Assembly (NCBI RefSeq): GCF_021462225.1
Contig: NC_061804.1
Location: forward strand, 15,186,005 to 15,250,004
Length of the DNA stretch: 64,000 nt
Direction: 5' to 3'
Source: Girardinichthys multiradiatus
Taxonomy: Eukaryota > Chordata > Actinopteri > Cyprinodontiformes > Goodeidae
In this document: positions 26,649 to 38,821 of the stretch, one piece after another
How the letters are laid out: each line of letters starts with the position of its first letter
How positions within the stretch are numbered: the stretch's first letter is position 1
Made by a program: the position numbers and the translations under genes
The notes under the pieces: model-generated
The model's input: only the letters and a program-made list of their open reading frames with translations
What the model was told of the DNA's origin: nothing
Databases searched by the model: none

Positions 26649-27878
26649 CGAATATCCACAGTATAAGGTTTTCTACCATCCAGTCTTTACATCCTAGCAT
26701 TTTCTAAAGCAGTGTTTTAGTTAAAAAAAATTAAATAAAAAATGTATTTTAGGTGTTTCAGTAAACCTAGTGGAGAATGTCTGAGTGTATGTTTGCTCAT
26801 TTGTAGATAATTTTTATTTGACAAAAACAAGAGATGAATTGTCGTCAGTTGGAATGGCATACTTAGACTGCTTGAAGGCCTGCATGTTTAGGTTGGTGAC
26901 TCATCTGTAGTAAACAAGAGATTTGTCTTTTTCTTCCCTTCGACATTGGTAAAAATGAAATAAAAAGAAATGGTTTTAGGATAAAACATTTTGCCTCATT
27001 TCGTGTCTACTTCTAATGTGAGGTCTTCAACAGAGTGTATAGGCAAGAAATAATGCACTGCATCATTGATACAGAACAAAGGATTGATGTCCTGCTCTGC
27101 CATAATGATAAAAAGGACACTGTTGGAAGCATCCCTCTGTGACATATTTCCATTACCCTCAACTCAGTTCCCTATTTGTACGCTAAGAGACAGAACACAG
27201 GGCGGTTCTACCCATGCACCAAAATAAGTGCCGGATAGAGAGCCAGATGGGTACAGGAAATGGAAGAAAGGAAAGTGCTTCTACACCAGCTGCTATTCTG
27301 AAAAGTGGTTACATTTATATTAGCGGGGAGAACAGATCAAAGAGGATGAGATCATTACACACACACACACGTGGCCTTTTCTTTTTATGAGGCTGCAATG
27401 GGTCAGGTGGTAATGACTCCCCTTTCACATTAGAGGGTGTTGTGCGAGCCAAACCTCTCAAAGGAATGGGATGATCAAAGAGGCTGCACGGCACTCGCTT
27501 TGTATGCTAGGAGAGTTGGACTTTTTTGTTTGGACGTGTGTATATACAAAGTGATACATGCTGTTTCCCATAAAGTTTAAATATTTTTGTTTTCACGCTT
27601 GTTCCTCTTATTTTGGGGTTTAATTTTGTAGTGTGATACATTGTGAAGTTGTCAATACAATTCTGAGAAGACGCACACTTTGTCCAATTAACATTTATGT
27701 AAATATTACATTTAAGATTAGAATATTACATCAGACCAAAAAAAAAAAACATTTTTAATACTGAAATGTGGGCCTAATGAGAGATTTGTTTAACACCTGC
27801 TTAAAGTTTATTTTCAAAAGGTACTTTTAATCTGATCACATATTCTAATTTATCCATGTAGAGTCTCTGATGTATACA

Positions 27879-28800
27879 AGTACAGCTTAAAAAATAGAAT
27901 AACATGTAAACTTCAAAAATTTGTTGTTAAACATTTCAGAAAGTAAAGCTCATACAAAACCCATCTTTTATATAGATTCATTACATATAGTCTTGTAATT
28001 TTTATGATTATGGCTTACAGATAATGAAAACTCAAAATTCAGTGTCTCAGAAAATTGGAATATTGTGAAAAAAGTTAAAGCATATTCATAGACAGTTGAG
28101 TGGACAGAAAAGGTGTGGTTGGAAAGGTGGACCAGCAACATGGATAACTCCAGCCTTAAGAGGATTGTCTAGCAAAATCCATTTAAGAATTTGGGAGACC
28201 ATTAGTATATGGAGTCAGCGTATCAAGAGCCGCTGTGCAGAGATGAATCCTACACTTATCCTACAAATGCTGCATGCCTTGTGTCAAGTCACTCCTGAAT
28301 GAGGGATAACGTCAAAAATGGGCTAAGGAGAAAAAGAAGTAAACTGTTGCTCAGTTGTCAAAAGTCCTATTTTTAGATGAAATTAAAGTTTGCATTTCCT
28401 TTTGATATCCAGGTCCCCAAGTCTGAAGGAAGACTGGAGAGGCACATAATCCATGTTGGGGGTTCAAAGACCATGGTGTTACTGTGCTTGACTTGCCAGC
28501 AAACTGGCCTGACCAGAACCCCATAGAGAAACAATGGGGTATTGTCAATTCAATTCAATTCAATTCAATTCAAAAATACTTTATTAATCCCAAAGGGAAA
28601 TTATATGAGGAAGATGAGAGACACCAGACACAAAAATGCAGATGACCTGAAGGACACTGTCAACTCAGCAGTGCCACAGGCTGATCGCCTCCATGCCACA
28701 CTGCATTAATACAGTAATTCCATGTGTAATGGATTTGTCACTCATTTCACTTACTGAAATGAGTTACAAAAAATATTAAAATATTTCACAATATTTATTT
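27879..28800 (+). mobile_element. Decayed Tc1-like relic, family F, with short insertion
   Basis: Degraded transposase blocks in order on the plus strand: GGATTGTCTAGCAAAATCCA, AAAGAAGTAAACTGTTGCTC (protein K-K-x-T-V-A-Q type), GAACCCCATAGAGAAACAAT (from NPIEN), and GTGCCACAGGCTGATCGCCT near the C-terminus. A 60-bp repeat interrupts it at about 28548-28608. Related to family A but clearly older. Confidence 0.72.
28548..28608 (+). repeat. Short (ATTCA)n plus 30-bp repeat inserted in family F relic
   Basis: Tandem ATTCA units are followed by AATACTTTATTAATCCCAAA and GGGAAATTAT. The surrounding relic reads GGGTATTGTCAA before and GAGGAAGATGAGAGACACC after, which join in frame order, so this piece arrived later. 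The core is common in fish genomes; the family is unnamed here. Confidence 0.6.
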
Positions 28801-28842
28801 TTTTTTAGCTATTGTTGTACAACATGGCTGATCTTACAACCT

Positions 28843-29085
28843 AAATGGTAAATGGACGTGAATTATATAGTGTTTTTTGACAATGGGATCAAAGCACTTT
28901 ACACTAGAGCCACATTCACCCAGTCACTCACAAGCATGCACACATTCATAGACTGGTAAACAGATCAGTAGGTAACTTGGAGTTGAATACCTTGCCTCGG
29001 GACACATTGACACATGACAGAAGGAAGCTGAAATTGAACCCACAACTATCAAATTGCAAGACGACTACTCTATCCATTGAATATA
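28843..29085 (-). repeat. SINE-like repeat, related to 1938-2095
   Basis: On the reverse strand: ATGGATAGAGTAGTCGTCTT, then GTGGGTTCAATTTCAGCTTC (B-box-like), and at the far end CACTATATAATTCACGTCCA. Longer and better preserved than the other copy. Confidence 0.65.
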
Positions 29086-30076
29086 CACTCTACTGATTTT
29101 ACCTCACATTTTCACAAATACACCAAAACAATACACGCACATATTTTGGTTACTTAAGTGCAGTATGAATTGATAGAGGTTGCTGAAGAGTTGCAATTTG
29201 TATGTATGTAAATATTTGTCTGTTTGCATCTATTGTTAAATGAGTCTTCTGTGTAAACACAGGTGAATAGACTCAAAAGTTTGACCTTTTTATGCAAATC
29301 TGAATTCTACAGAACCAAGATAAAAATGAAAGCATCAGCTTTTGAGTGCTGCTGCTCAAAATAATCCAGCACAAAAGCATGCAGCAAGTATGCATTTTGA
29401 CAAATGATCCCTCCCACCATCACAGAAAGGAATAAATAACCAAACAAAAAATAAAAAGTCAGATGACAATGGACCTATTAAATAAGCATGCATATGACCA
29501 TAAAAATCAATTTTGCACACTTTGTCAGCTGAGTCATGAGTGTCAAGAGTGACCTTCCGCCATGATAAAATGCAGCCTTGCCTTTGTCTGAAAACATGAG
29601 GTGCAGATGTACAATCTCAACACTAAGAGGCGCACTTGTATGAAACTTAATCCCCAATGCTCATTCACGCAACACCTATCTTCTTCCACTGTCACCACCT
29701 CTTAAGGAACAGTTATGGCAAACAATCTAAGTCAAGAAATAATCCAAAATTTGAAATGTGTGATTAAGAGCTATTGGTTCGATAGTAAAAGATGGGCAAA
29801 TTAACTCTTTTCAAATATTGGTTTTATAAGGGTGGCAATTCTTGGAAAATGAAGCTCTGCTTCATAGATTAAGGAGCAAAACCTAAAGTAAAACACCCGT
29901 CTTTACAAATTAGTTCTAAAAGACCATTAAAAAAAAAAAAAATTATGACATCATCCTGAATGCAGCACTTTCTGTCGTCTTAAGGGCTGAAACTGAGGTC
30001 AGTGTAACATAAATTCCCCATTAAGGAGGGTTTCCCGATACGTTTTTGGGCGGGTGTTTTCCACAGTAGGTTGTTA

Positions 30077-31114
<1,038 letters not shown>

Positions 31115-31560
31115 TTTTAAATTATATGTTTTTCAGTTTCTTTTAGTGAAGACTTGACGAGGTCTAAGTTGTTCTCGCCAGTGCAGTAATTCCAATACCG
31201 GGCGCATGCGTATTCCCGATCACAACATCAAGAAGCAGCAGTGGTGCTGCTGTTGATGCCAGTGGCAGATCCAGACAAGGATGAATTTAAAGGAGAATCA
31301 TGACTCCGTGTTACCCAGGAGAACGAGGGGTCTCCCCCAAATTTTGTTAATTTCGGTTTTAAGTGTCTGAAAAAACGTGTGTAGGTGGGGGGCTGGGGGT
31401 GGGGGGTGAGGACAGTTGAGAAGAAGAATGAGGAAATGTGGGTGGGGTTGTCTCTTTCCATTCGCTGTATCCAAACCCAACGTCAAACCAACTCGTAGCT
31501 GACATTGACCAATTTATTTATTCCTGCTGCTCCAGTAGAACTCCTCATTGGGGATGGGGT
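31115..31560 (-). promoter_or_regulatory. gabrb2 5'-UTR / promoter-proximal region
   Basis: Immediately upstream of the gabrb2 start codon. More GC-rich than the surroundings, with no clear TATA box. It holds an NRF-1-like palindrome (core GCGCATGCG at 31202-31210) within 100 bases of the ATG, and a C/A-rich tract at 31385-31410 on the minus strand. NRF-1 control has been reported for another GABA-A beta subunit gene (beta1), which makes the site plausible. The transcription start is not determinable here. Confidence 0.5.
31200..31212. promoter_or_regulatory. NRF-1-like site upstream of gabrb2
   Basis: GGGCGCATGCGTA contains the palindromic core GCGCATGCG, close to the NRF-1 consensus YGCGCAYGCGCR. 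It lies 86-98 bases upstream of the ATG in an otherwise CpG-poor neighbourhood. Motif match only. Confidence 0.45.
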
Positions 31561-32411
31561 TTCCCGACAGAACTTTGGACAACGAATCTTAAACAAAATA
31601 GCTTTTACTGAAAAGAGTAGGATTGTCTAACTTTTCAGTTTAATTTACCAACTGACTAAACCCAAACTTTCCCATAAGGACCACAGCTATTTTTTTTTTT
31701 TTTTTTTTACATTAAACCTATTTATTCTGAATGAAATATGTTTATTTAAACTCGTATTAAAAACTAAAAATGGTTTTGACAGAAAAGTATAAAACATCCG
31801 ATGCTAAAAAGCTCATTCAGTTTCTCTGTCCATGGTTCTGAATGCAGCCACAGACCCCCACCCCGCAACACACACTTAACAACGCCTCTTTCCTAGTGAA
31901 AGGGATGGAGAAAACTTCTGGGTTTTCATGCTTCTAATGCTTCTCTGTACCAACATTCATTCGGTCTTCTGATGAAAAGCGTGCCTTAATACCCTGGCAT
32001 GAGCAGTGTCCATGCAACGCCTAGGGGTTGACAGAGAATGATCCGGCTCCTCCGTTGTCGTTTTTTTTTTTTTTTTTACAGCTATGCACGCTCGTTGCTG
32101 GCTGGCTCTATGCTCTGGTAAACAGGATGATCTCCGCTGTGTGAACTTGGACGAAAATCGTTATGGATACGGCATCATCAGAGGTGGAAGTTAGAGGAAT
32201 GAGCGAATTATGAAGTCAAAAGCGAATCAAAATCTGTGAGATGTTCTGGACTGTAAATGTATATTTAATCACTTTATTTATTAGTAGACTGCAGATTTCT
32301 TCATCTCAAATATAGAGTTCACTCATTTTTCAAATGATCAAGGCACGTTCTGAACTTATTTTGACCTAATGGGGCGCTCCTGTTAAAATTCGTAAATTAG
32401 TTAAAAAGACA

Positions 32412-32414
<3 letters not shown>

Positions 32415-32484
<70 letters not shown>
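32415..32484. repeat. (AT)35 microsatellite
   Basis: Seventy bases of pure AT repeat, about 1.3 kb upstream of the gabrb2 start codon. Confidence 0.97.
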
Positions 32485-32487
<3 letters not shown>

Positions 32488-33562
32488 AGTTTTTGATTAA
32501 CTGAATATTTTATCATGTGCAGTCAGAAAGCTTAGTGTGTTTAATTTAGATTATGTGTCATTGTCCTACACAAAGTTTGGATTTTGGAGTAGAAGAAGAA
32601 AGGTGAAAGATTTTCTCTTTTTTCAATGAATATTTGAGAAGTGGGGCATGCAATTGCATTTAGCATCCTTCACTGTGATACCTCAAATTAATCTAGATTA
32701 ACATATTACCTTGAGAAGTCATCAATCCATCAAACAGGTCAGGCAAGAAGAACATCAATCATAGAAGCAGCAGAGTTAATTTCTTTCAAGAAGTAGAAGA
32801 CATCCACACCTCAGTTGGAACAATTTGATGACAGGAAAATACCCTAAAGCCATAGGTAGTAAACACAAAAACATAGATAGTAACTATTCAAAATAATAGA
32901 ATAGTAAAAACCATATTATCAAACATATGGTAGCACTCCCTAAGGTCTTTAATATTGTAAACAGCAACAACATAACATATAAATAGGTTATACAGAACTA
33001 AATTTGAAATAAAAAGTAAAAAACTTCAAATAAAAATCAGATTGAAGTTGGGCTTTGAAGTTGGGCTATGAGTTTCTCTCTCTGAATATCTGTGCCAGTA
33101 CTAAAACTTCAGTTTTGTAACAATTGAGCTGAAGGAAATTATGTGCCATCCATGTCTCAATATCTAAAATATAGTTATATAGTGTGTCAATGGGTCTGGG
33201 ATCATGAAACACTGCAATAAAGAGCTGTATGTCATCAGTGTAGCTATATAAATTAATACTATGTCTAAAATGAGCAGGACCAAAACAATTTATGAAAAAG
33301 GGACAAGAAACAAAAAAACATTGTTGAAAGAAAACCAGAGGAAATTTGCTATTTATTACAACCCATGGGGATATAGTTCACCTATGGAAGACAGCTCTGA
33401 GGTCAGAAAACACCAATATGCAACTTTTTGCCTTACATGAAAAATGCTAGCTATGTTGTAAAAATAACACCGCATCTCATCCCCTTGGTGAAACATGATT
33501 GTGGTAGCATCATGCTGTGGGGATACATTTCTGCAGCAAGGACAGGGAACCTGCTCATAATA

Positions 33563-35207
33563 CAATGAACAAAAATATAAATGGAACACTCTTGTTTTTG
33601 CTCCTTGTTTTCATGAGCTGACCTCAAAGGTCTAGAACATTGTCTATATAAACAAAATAACAATTTCTCTCAAATATTGTTTATAAATGTGTCTAAATCT
33701 GTGATAGTGAGCACTTCTCCTTTACATAGATAATCCATCCAATCTCGCAGGTGTGGCATATCAAGATGCTGATTAGACAGCACGATAATTGCACCGGTGT
33801 GCCTTAGGTTGGTCACAATAAAAGACCACTCTGAAATGTGATGTTTTGCTTTATTGGGGGGTCTGAAAACCGGTCAATATGTGGTGTGAACACCATTTGC
33901 CTCATGCAGTGCAACACATCTCCTTCGCATAGAGTTCATCAGGTCGTTGATTGTGGCCTGTGGAATGTTGGTCCACTCCTCTTTAATGGCTGTGCGAAGC
34001 AGATGGATATTGGCAGGTACTGGAACATGCTGTCTTATACGCCGATCCAGAGCATCCCAAACATGCTCAGTGGGTGACATGTCCGGTGAGTATGCTGGCC
34101 ATGCAAGAACTGGGATGTTTTCAGCTTCCTGGAATTGTGTACACATTCTTGCAACATGGGGCCGTTGCATGGGCCCCATTTTGCAACATGGGCCTTGCTG
34201 CAGCATTATCATGCTGCAACAAGTGGTGATGGTCGTTGATGAATGGCACAACAATGGGCCTCAGGATCTCGTCACAGTATCTCTGTGCATTCAAAATGCC
34301 ATTGATAAAAATGCACCTGTGTTCAATGTCCATGACATACGCCTGCTCATACCATAACTCCGCCGCCACCATGGGCCACTCGATCCACAATGTTGACATC
34401 AACAAACCGTTCACCCACACGACGCCACATACGCTGTCTGTCACCTGCCGGGATTCACCCGCGAAAAGCACACCTGTCCACTGTGCCAGACACCATCGAT
34501 TGTGAGCATTTGCCCACTCAAGTCAGTTACAATGATGAACTGCAGTCGGGTCAAGACCCCAATAAGAACGACGTGCATGCCGATGAGCTTCCCTGAGACG
34601 GTTTCTGAAAGTTTGTGGAGAAATTCTTTGGTTGTGCAAAGCAATTGTTTAAGCAGCTGTCCGGGTGGCTGGTCTCAGACAATATTGGAGGTAAACACGT
34701 TGGATGTAGAGGTCCTGGACTGGTGTGGTTACACGTGGTCTGTGATGGTGTGGCCGGTTGGATGTCCTGCGAAATTCTTTGAAACGCCTTTCGGGGCGGC
34801 TTACGGTAGAGGGATGAACATTCAATTCATGGGCAACAGCTCCGGTCGACATCCCTGCAGTCAGCATACCAACTGCACGCTCTCTCAAACCTTGCAACAT
34901 CTGTGGCATTGTGCTGTGTGATAAAACATCACATTTCAGAGTGGTCTTTTATTGTGACCAACCTAAGGCACACCTGTGCAATAATCATGCTGTCTAATCA
35001 TCATCTTGATATGCCACACCTGTGAGGTGGGATGGATTATCTATGCAAAGGAGAAGGGCTCACTATCCCAGATTTAGACATATTTGTGAACAATAATTGA
35101 GATAAATTGTAATTTTGTGTATATAGACAATGTTTTAGATCTTTGAGTTCAGTTCATGAAAACTCGGAGCAAAAACAAAAGTGTTGCGTTTATCTTTTTG
35201 TTCAGTG
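33563..35207 (-). mobile_element. Tc1-like transposon, family C, inserted in an older relic
   Basis: Left end CAATGAACAAAAATATAAAT and right end TTTATCTTTTTGTTCAGTG are imperfect inverted repeats. TA precedes the left end; the right flank is TC, a mutated duplication. The flanks (33300-33560 and 35210-35430) are two halves of one older element, so this is a nested insertion. Confidence 0.88.
33874..34909 (-). pseudogene. Tc1-like transposase, family C, disrupted
   Basis: Minus-strand pieces: N-terminus 34909-34649 (MPQMLQGLRERAVGMLTAGM, helix-turn-helix with HELNVHPSTVSR), a middle part on 34471-34121, and the C-terminal part to 33874 (WPAYSPDMSPTEHVWDALDR, ending NGVHTTY). Frameshifts separate them. 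The first catalytic Asp is lost (FAGES where SDES is expected); the second Asp (LQHDNAAARP) and the Glu remain. A local duplication around 34150-34195 adds foreign codons next to the second Asp. Confidence 0.85.
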
Positions 35208-36802
35208 TCGATACATGGAGCTAAACGGATGGGAATGCTTGACATACTTTACAGATTTTTATTTCTAAGAAAGTTCTGAAAACCTTGTATTGCCCTTTAC
35301 TTCAAAATAATGCACTACTTTGTGTTGTATCACATAAAATCCTACTAAACCAAACTGAATTTTATATTTGTTACATGAACAGTGCGTAAAGATCCAAGGG
35401 ATATGAATACTTTTGCGAGACAATATTCTTTTGAGTTAGGATTTTGTCTTACTTATTTCAACTTCATCATCTGGTAAGATGAAACAGAATAAACAAAACA
35501 TTTGGTAATAGGTTATTAAAGGAACATCAATCAAAGAGTCTCATTTTGACTATTTATTTTCATATTTCCCTGCTCATTAATGGGTGGACAGATGGTGGAA
35601 AAATATGGTGCTTTATCAATTAAATTAAAACCAATAAAGGGCCAAGTTGTATTGTAAGCTTTATACCTCATTGTGTCTGAATGTCAGCATAATTTCAAAA
35701 TTGGGACTGATGCAAGCTAACAAATGTTTTGACCTGTTCTGTTGCTGTTGTTTACGCCTGATATGCTCATTGTTTATTTTTTCCAAAAGGGATCTAGGTC
35801 TTCTATTTGCTGGCTCCATCTTTGTCTTTTGGCATCCTTCCACTAATCAGTTCTCTGAGCCCCTTAATAACACTCCATGAAATTCTGACAGTTTTATGCT
35901 CTTCTATCCTATGTACATATAAATAAATAAAATATTTCCCTAATGCCAGAACAAAAAAAATGAGTTTTTGCTGTTTAGCTCAGTAAACAGCGATGAGATG
36001 AGGAAAAACTGTTGAGAAGACAGTGCCTGAATACACAGATAATATATGTCTCAATAATATGCTGTTTCTTTTTCCTGTTTTAGTATTTTCAAGAGGTAAA
36101 TGTAGCCTTTAAATGAGAGAGATGCATGATATGACTGCATATACATTAGATAAAGGCAGTGTAGCAAACATGACACTTGTGCGTTATCTTCTCCTATCTG
36201 AGGCTAGAAAAAAAAGAAAACATAAGCCTCTCTGTATTCAAAGTACTGGTCTTTTCTTTATTATGGGTTTTAAAACAGAGTCTACCAACAAATGCAAGCT
36301 CACAGTCTAACGGCTTTATTAATGCTACCATCTCTGTAGCTTACTGGATGATGTGTTCTGTTATCAAGGGCATTTATTTAATACATGTTATAGCCATTAT
36401 CCCACCTTCTTAGTGGCAAGCCAACAACACCATTGCAATCAATGGCAATTGGCTTTTACTTATTGATACATTACTGGTGTGTGCAGAAGGGCACTGGTAG
36501 AAAAAGGGGGTGAATTGGCATGCAGTGCTTGATAAACCTATACTCCATGCTGTCTTACTGTGGAGCTTGCACCTGGTCTGTGCTCAGTAGGTAACACCTC
36601 CCATGGATTGGCAGTCTGATATCCATGCAGGCCTGTGTAGATAGACCGGCAGCATGCCAGAGCACATGACCCAGATAGTGGTGTAATTGCCTCCATGTTC
36701 TACCTATCTGTTCTTATGGTGACGTTTTTGTCAGGGTGAAAACTATATATATTGGTGTCATGTTTTTAAAAGTGATAATTTGATAGACAAGGAGATAGAT
36801 AG

Positions 36803-37325
36803 ATGGATCAAGGCCTCGCATTCAGTAATGAGGATGTTGCTCTAATCTATCAAGGTGAAAAGATTACTGAGCCAAAAATACAAAGTTCTCAATTTACCAG
36901 TCTGTCTATGTTCCAGCTCTCACCGATATTCATCAAATGTGGATGATGACACAAAAAATCAAATAATGGATACAAGCAGCTGAAATGAGCTTCCTCTAGA
37001 GAGTGGCACAATCCATCCTTAGAGAGAGGAAGAGGAGCAGTCATCTGGAGAGAGCTGGGAACAGAGTCACTGCTCCTCTGCATTGACAGTAGTCAGTTAA
37101 GATGGTTCCGACATCTGATCAGCATGACTTATGGATGCCTCCCTATGGAGGTTATACAGGTATAACCCACTAGGGGAGTATCTGGGTGCAGACCCAGAAT
37201 ACACCAGAGGGACTATATATTCATTATGTTCTGGAAAAGCCTTGGGATGCCCCAAAATGAACTGGAGATTGTTGTTGGAGAGAATAATTTTTGGGTTTAC
37301 CTCCATCTCAATTAAGGGGGACGAT
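36803..37325 (+). mobile_element. Decayed Rex3-like 3' fragment
   Basis: Reads like an ancient version of the 55170-55660 part of the Rex3 copy: CTCAATTTACC, then CAAGCGGCTGAAATGAGCTTCCTC-like and AGTTAAGATGGTTCCG-like blocks, in the same order. It runs directly into the ATGG microsatellite at 37327-37382. Coding potential is gone. Confidence 0.75.
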
Positions 37326-37326
37326 G

Positions 37327-37382
37327 ATGGATGGATGGATGGATGGATGGATGGATGGATGGATGGATGGATGGATGGATGG
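37327..37382 (+). repeat. (ATGG)n microsatellite at the Rex3 relic tail
   Basis: Fourteen uninterrupted ATGG units. The position, right at the 3' end of the relic, suggests growth from the element's own tandem tail. Confidence 0.95.
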
Positions 37383-37890
37383 ACACAAGACAATATATTC
37401 ATGCACACATTTACAGTATAGTCTCAAAAGTCTTATGGGACAGTACTCGTACTCGTACAGTATAATATCTAAATACAGCACACCTTTGTTGCAAAGATGG
37501 ATTATCCAGTAAATGTTCATATTAATGATTGTTTCTGTCAGTGCTGAATCAAATATCCTTTCTTTAACCCTTATTTAAATAATGAAAGACTTAAACATAG
37601 AGCTGTTTTAACCACATTTTCCTGCAATATTGATTATGCAGATTTTGCAGTGCCTAATTGATATGTAATATAAATTGCCAAAACCTTATTTATTGCAATC
37701 CAGTCTTAGTCATGTACATAACTGCCTATTAGGTATCCTTTAAAATAACCAATACAAACTCCAGAACAACTAAAGAGCTGCCACTGAACATTAATTCCCC
37801 CTATCCCATTAAACTTATCATGACAGTTGTTTTGACCTCTTAAGTGTAAACAGGTTCAAACTACCTTTTCATGCCTCGTTACCTTACTGC

Positions 37891-37918
37891 TACCAGAGGA
37901 GGCGCCACCTGCTTCCTT
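37891..37918. promoter_or_regulatory. CTCF-like motif pair
   Basis: GGCGCCACCTGCT at 37901-37913 matches most of the reverse CTCF core (GCGCC-M-Y-CT-R-S-TGG), and the left side CCAGAGGAGGCGCC resembles the forward core with one base missing. It lies between the divergent promoters in GC-richer unique sequence. Motif reading only. Confidence 0.3.
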
Positions 37919-38781
37919 TTCAAGGTTGAAATGTCCTTACCCATCTGACCAACACCAAAACCATGGATAGCTAGCCAACTCTGTTCCTCTTCATCTTTCT
38001 CTCAGTTTTTCACCCTGCCCCTGACAGACGTTGGTCAGCCTTGCCAGAACTGCTGACTCGAGTCCAGGTTGAGTGTCAGCTTTAGCCACAGTTGGATGGG
38101 AGGAAAGATGGAGGGACTGATAGAGAGAGGAAAGGAAAAGGAGGATTATTGAACAACTTCTGCCAAAGGATCCTATTTTAGTGTCTTGGCATCAAAAGTG
38201 GTGATTAGACTTTGACACAGGATGACAACGCAGTGGTTGGCCTCTGGTCTCGCTGATCCTCCAAGCCACCTGCAGAATACAAAGATCAAGAGCTCCCATG
38301 ATGCAGTGAAGCTGACATTCAAAGAGATGCTAAGGGATTACAATTTAATAAACACTGGAGACTTGTTCATGTATAATAGATGCTAAGTTGGCAGAACAAA
38401 AAAGATCAGCTTTCAGAGTGTATTTATGCAAATATTTGTCAAATCTTGCACTGTTAAGTAAGAAAAAGGTTCAAATGAAGCAGTACTTCTGACAATAAAC
38501 AGCTGTTTAATCAGATCACATCAGTATGAAAATACAGTTCTGTGGAGTTTACCAAGTACTAGCTCTGCAGGCTCCCTGACTTTAAGTCGACATTGATGTT
38601 TTTTTCCCAAGGGGTAACCATAGAGACTGGTTACTAATGTTCTATTCAAACATTCAAATGTGCTGCAATGTATCAAAACATCAGCACTTTATTATTATCA
38701 GATTTTAGATGGAAAATTCAAAATTACACCAACAACATTTTTAAGTATCCCCTATTTCTGTATGAAATACAGAAATATATG

Positions 38782-38821
38782 AGCATTTCTGTACTGCAAC
38801 TAGCATTTCTGTACTGCAACT
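38782..38821 (+). repeat. 20-bp exact tandem duplication
   Basis: AGCATTTCTGTACTGCAACT occurs twice without a gap (38782-38801 and 38802-38821), in unique intergenic sequence. Confidence 0.97.

Larger units (their letters stand above)
33300..35430 (+). mobile_element. Decayed Tc1-like relic, family E, split by family C insertion
   Basis: The left half (33300-33560) contains GTAGCATCATGCTGTGGGGA and GCAAGGACAGGGAAC; the right half (35210-35430) continues with ATACATGGAGCTAAACGGAT and ends AGGGATATGAATACTTTTGC. The two halves fit together across the family C element at 33563-35207. Confidence 0.75.

Noticed and set aside
28548..28608. A CRISPR-like or satellite array
   Set aside because: Only a handful of pentamer units attached to a non-repeating core, and no spacers; the genome is vertebrate.
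37131..37421. A protein with repeated Asp-Gly-Trp-Met
   Set aside because: It is the translation of the ATGG microsatellite and Rex3 relic tail.
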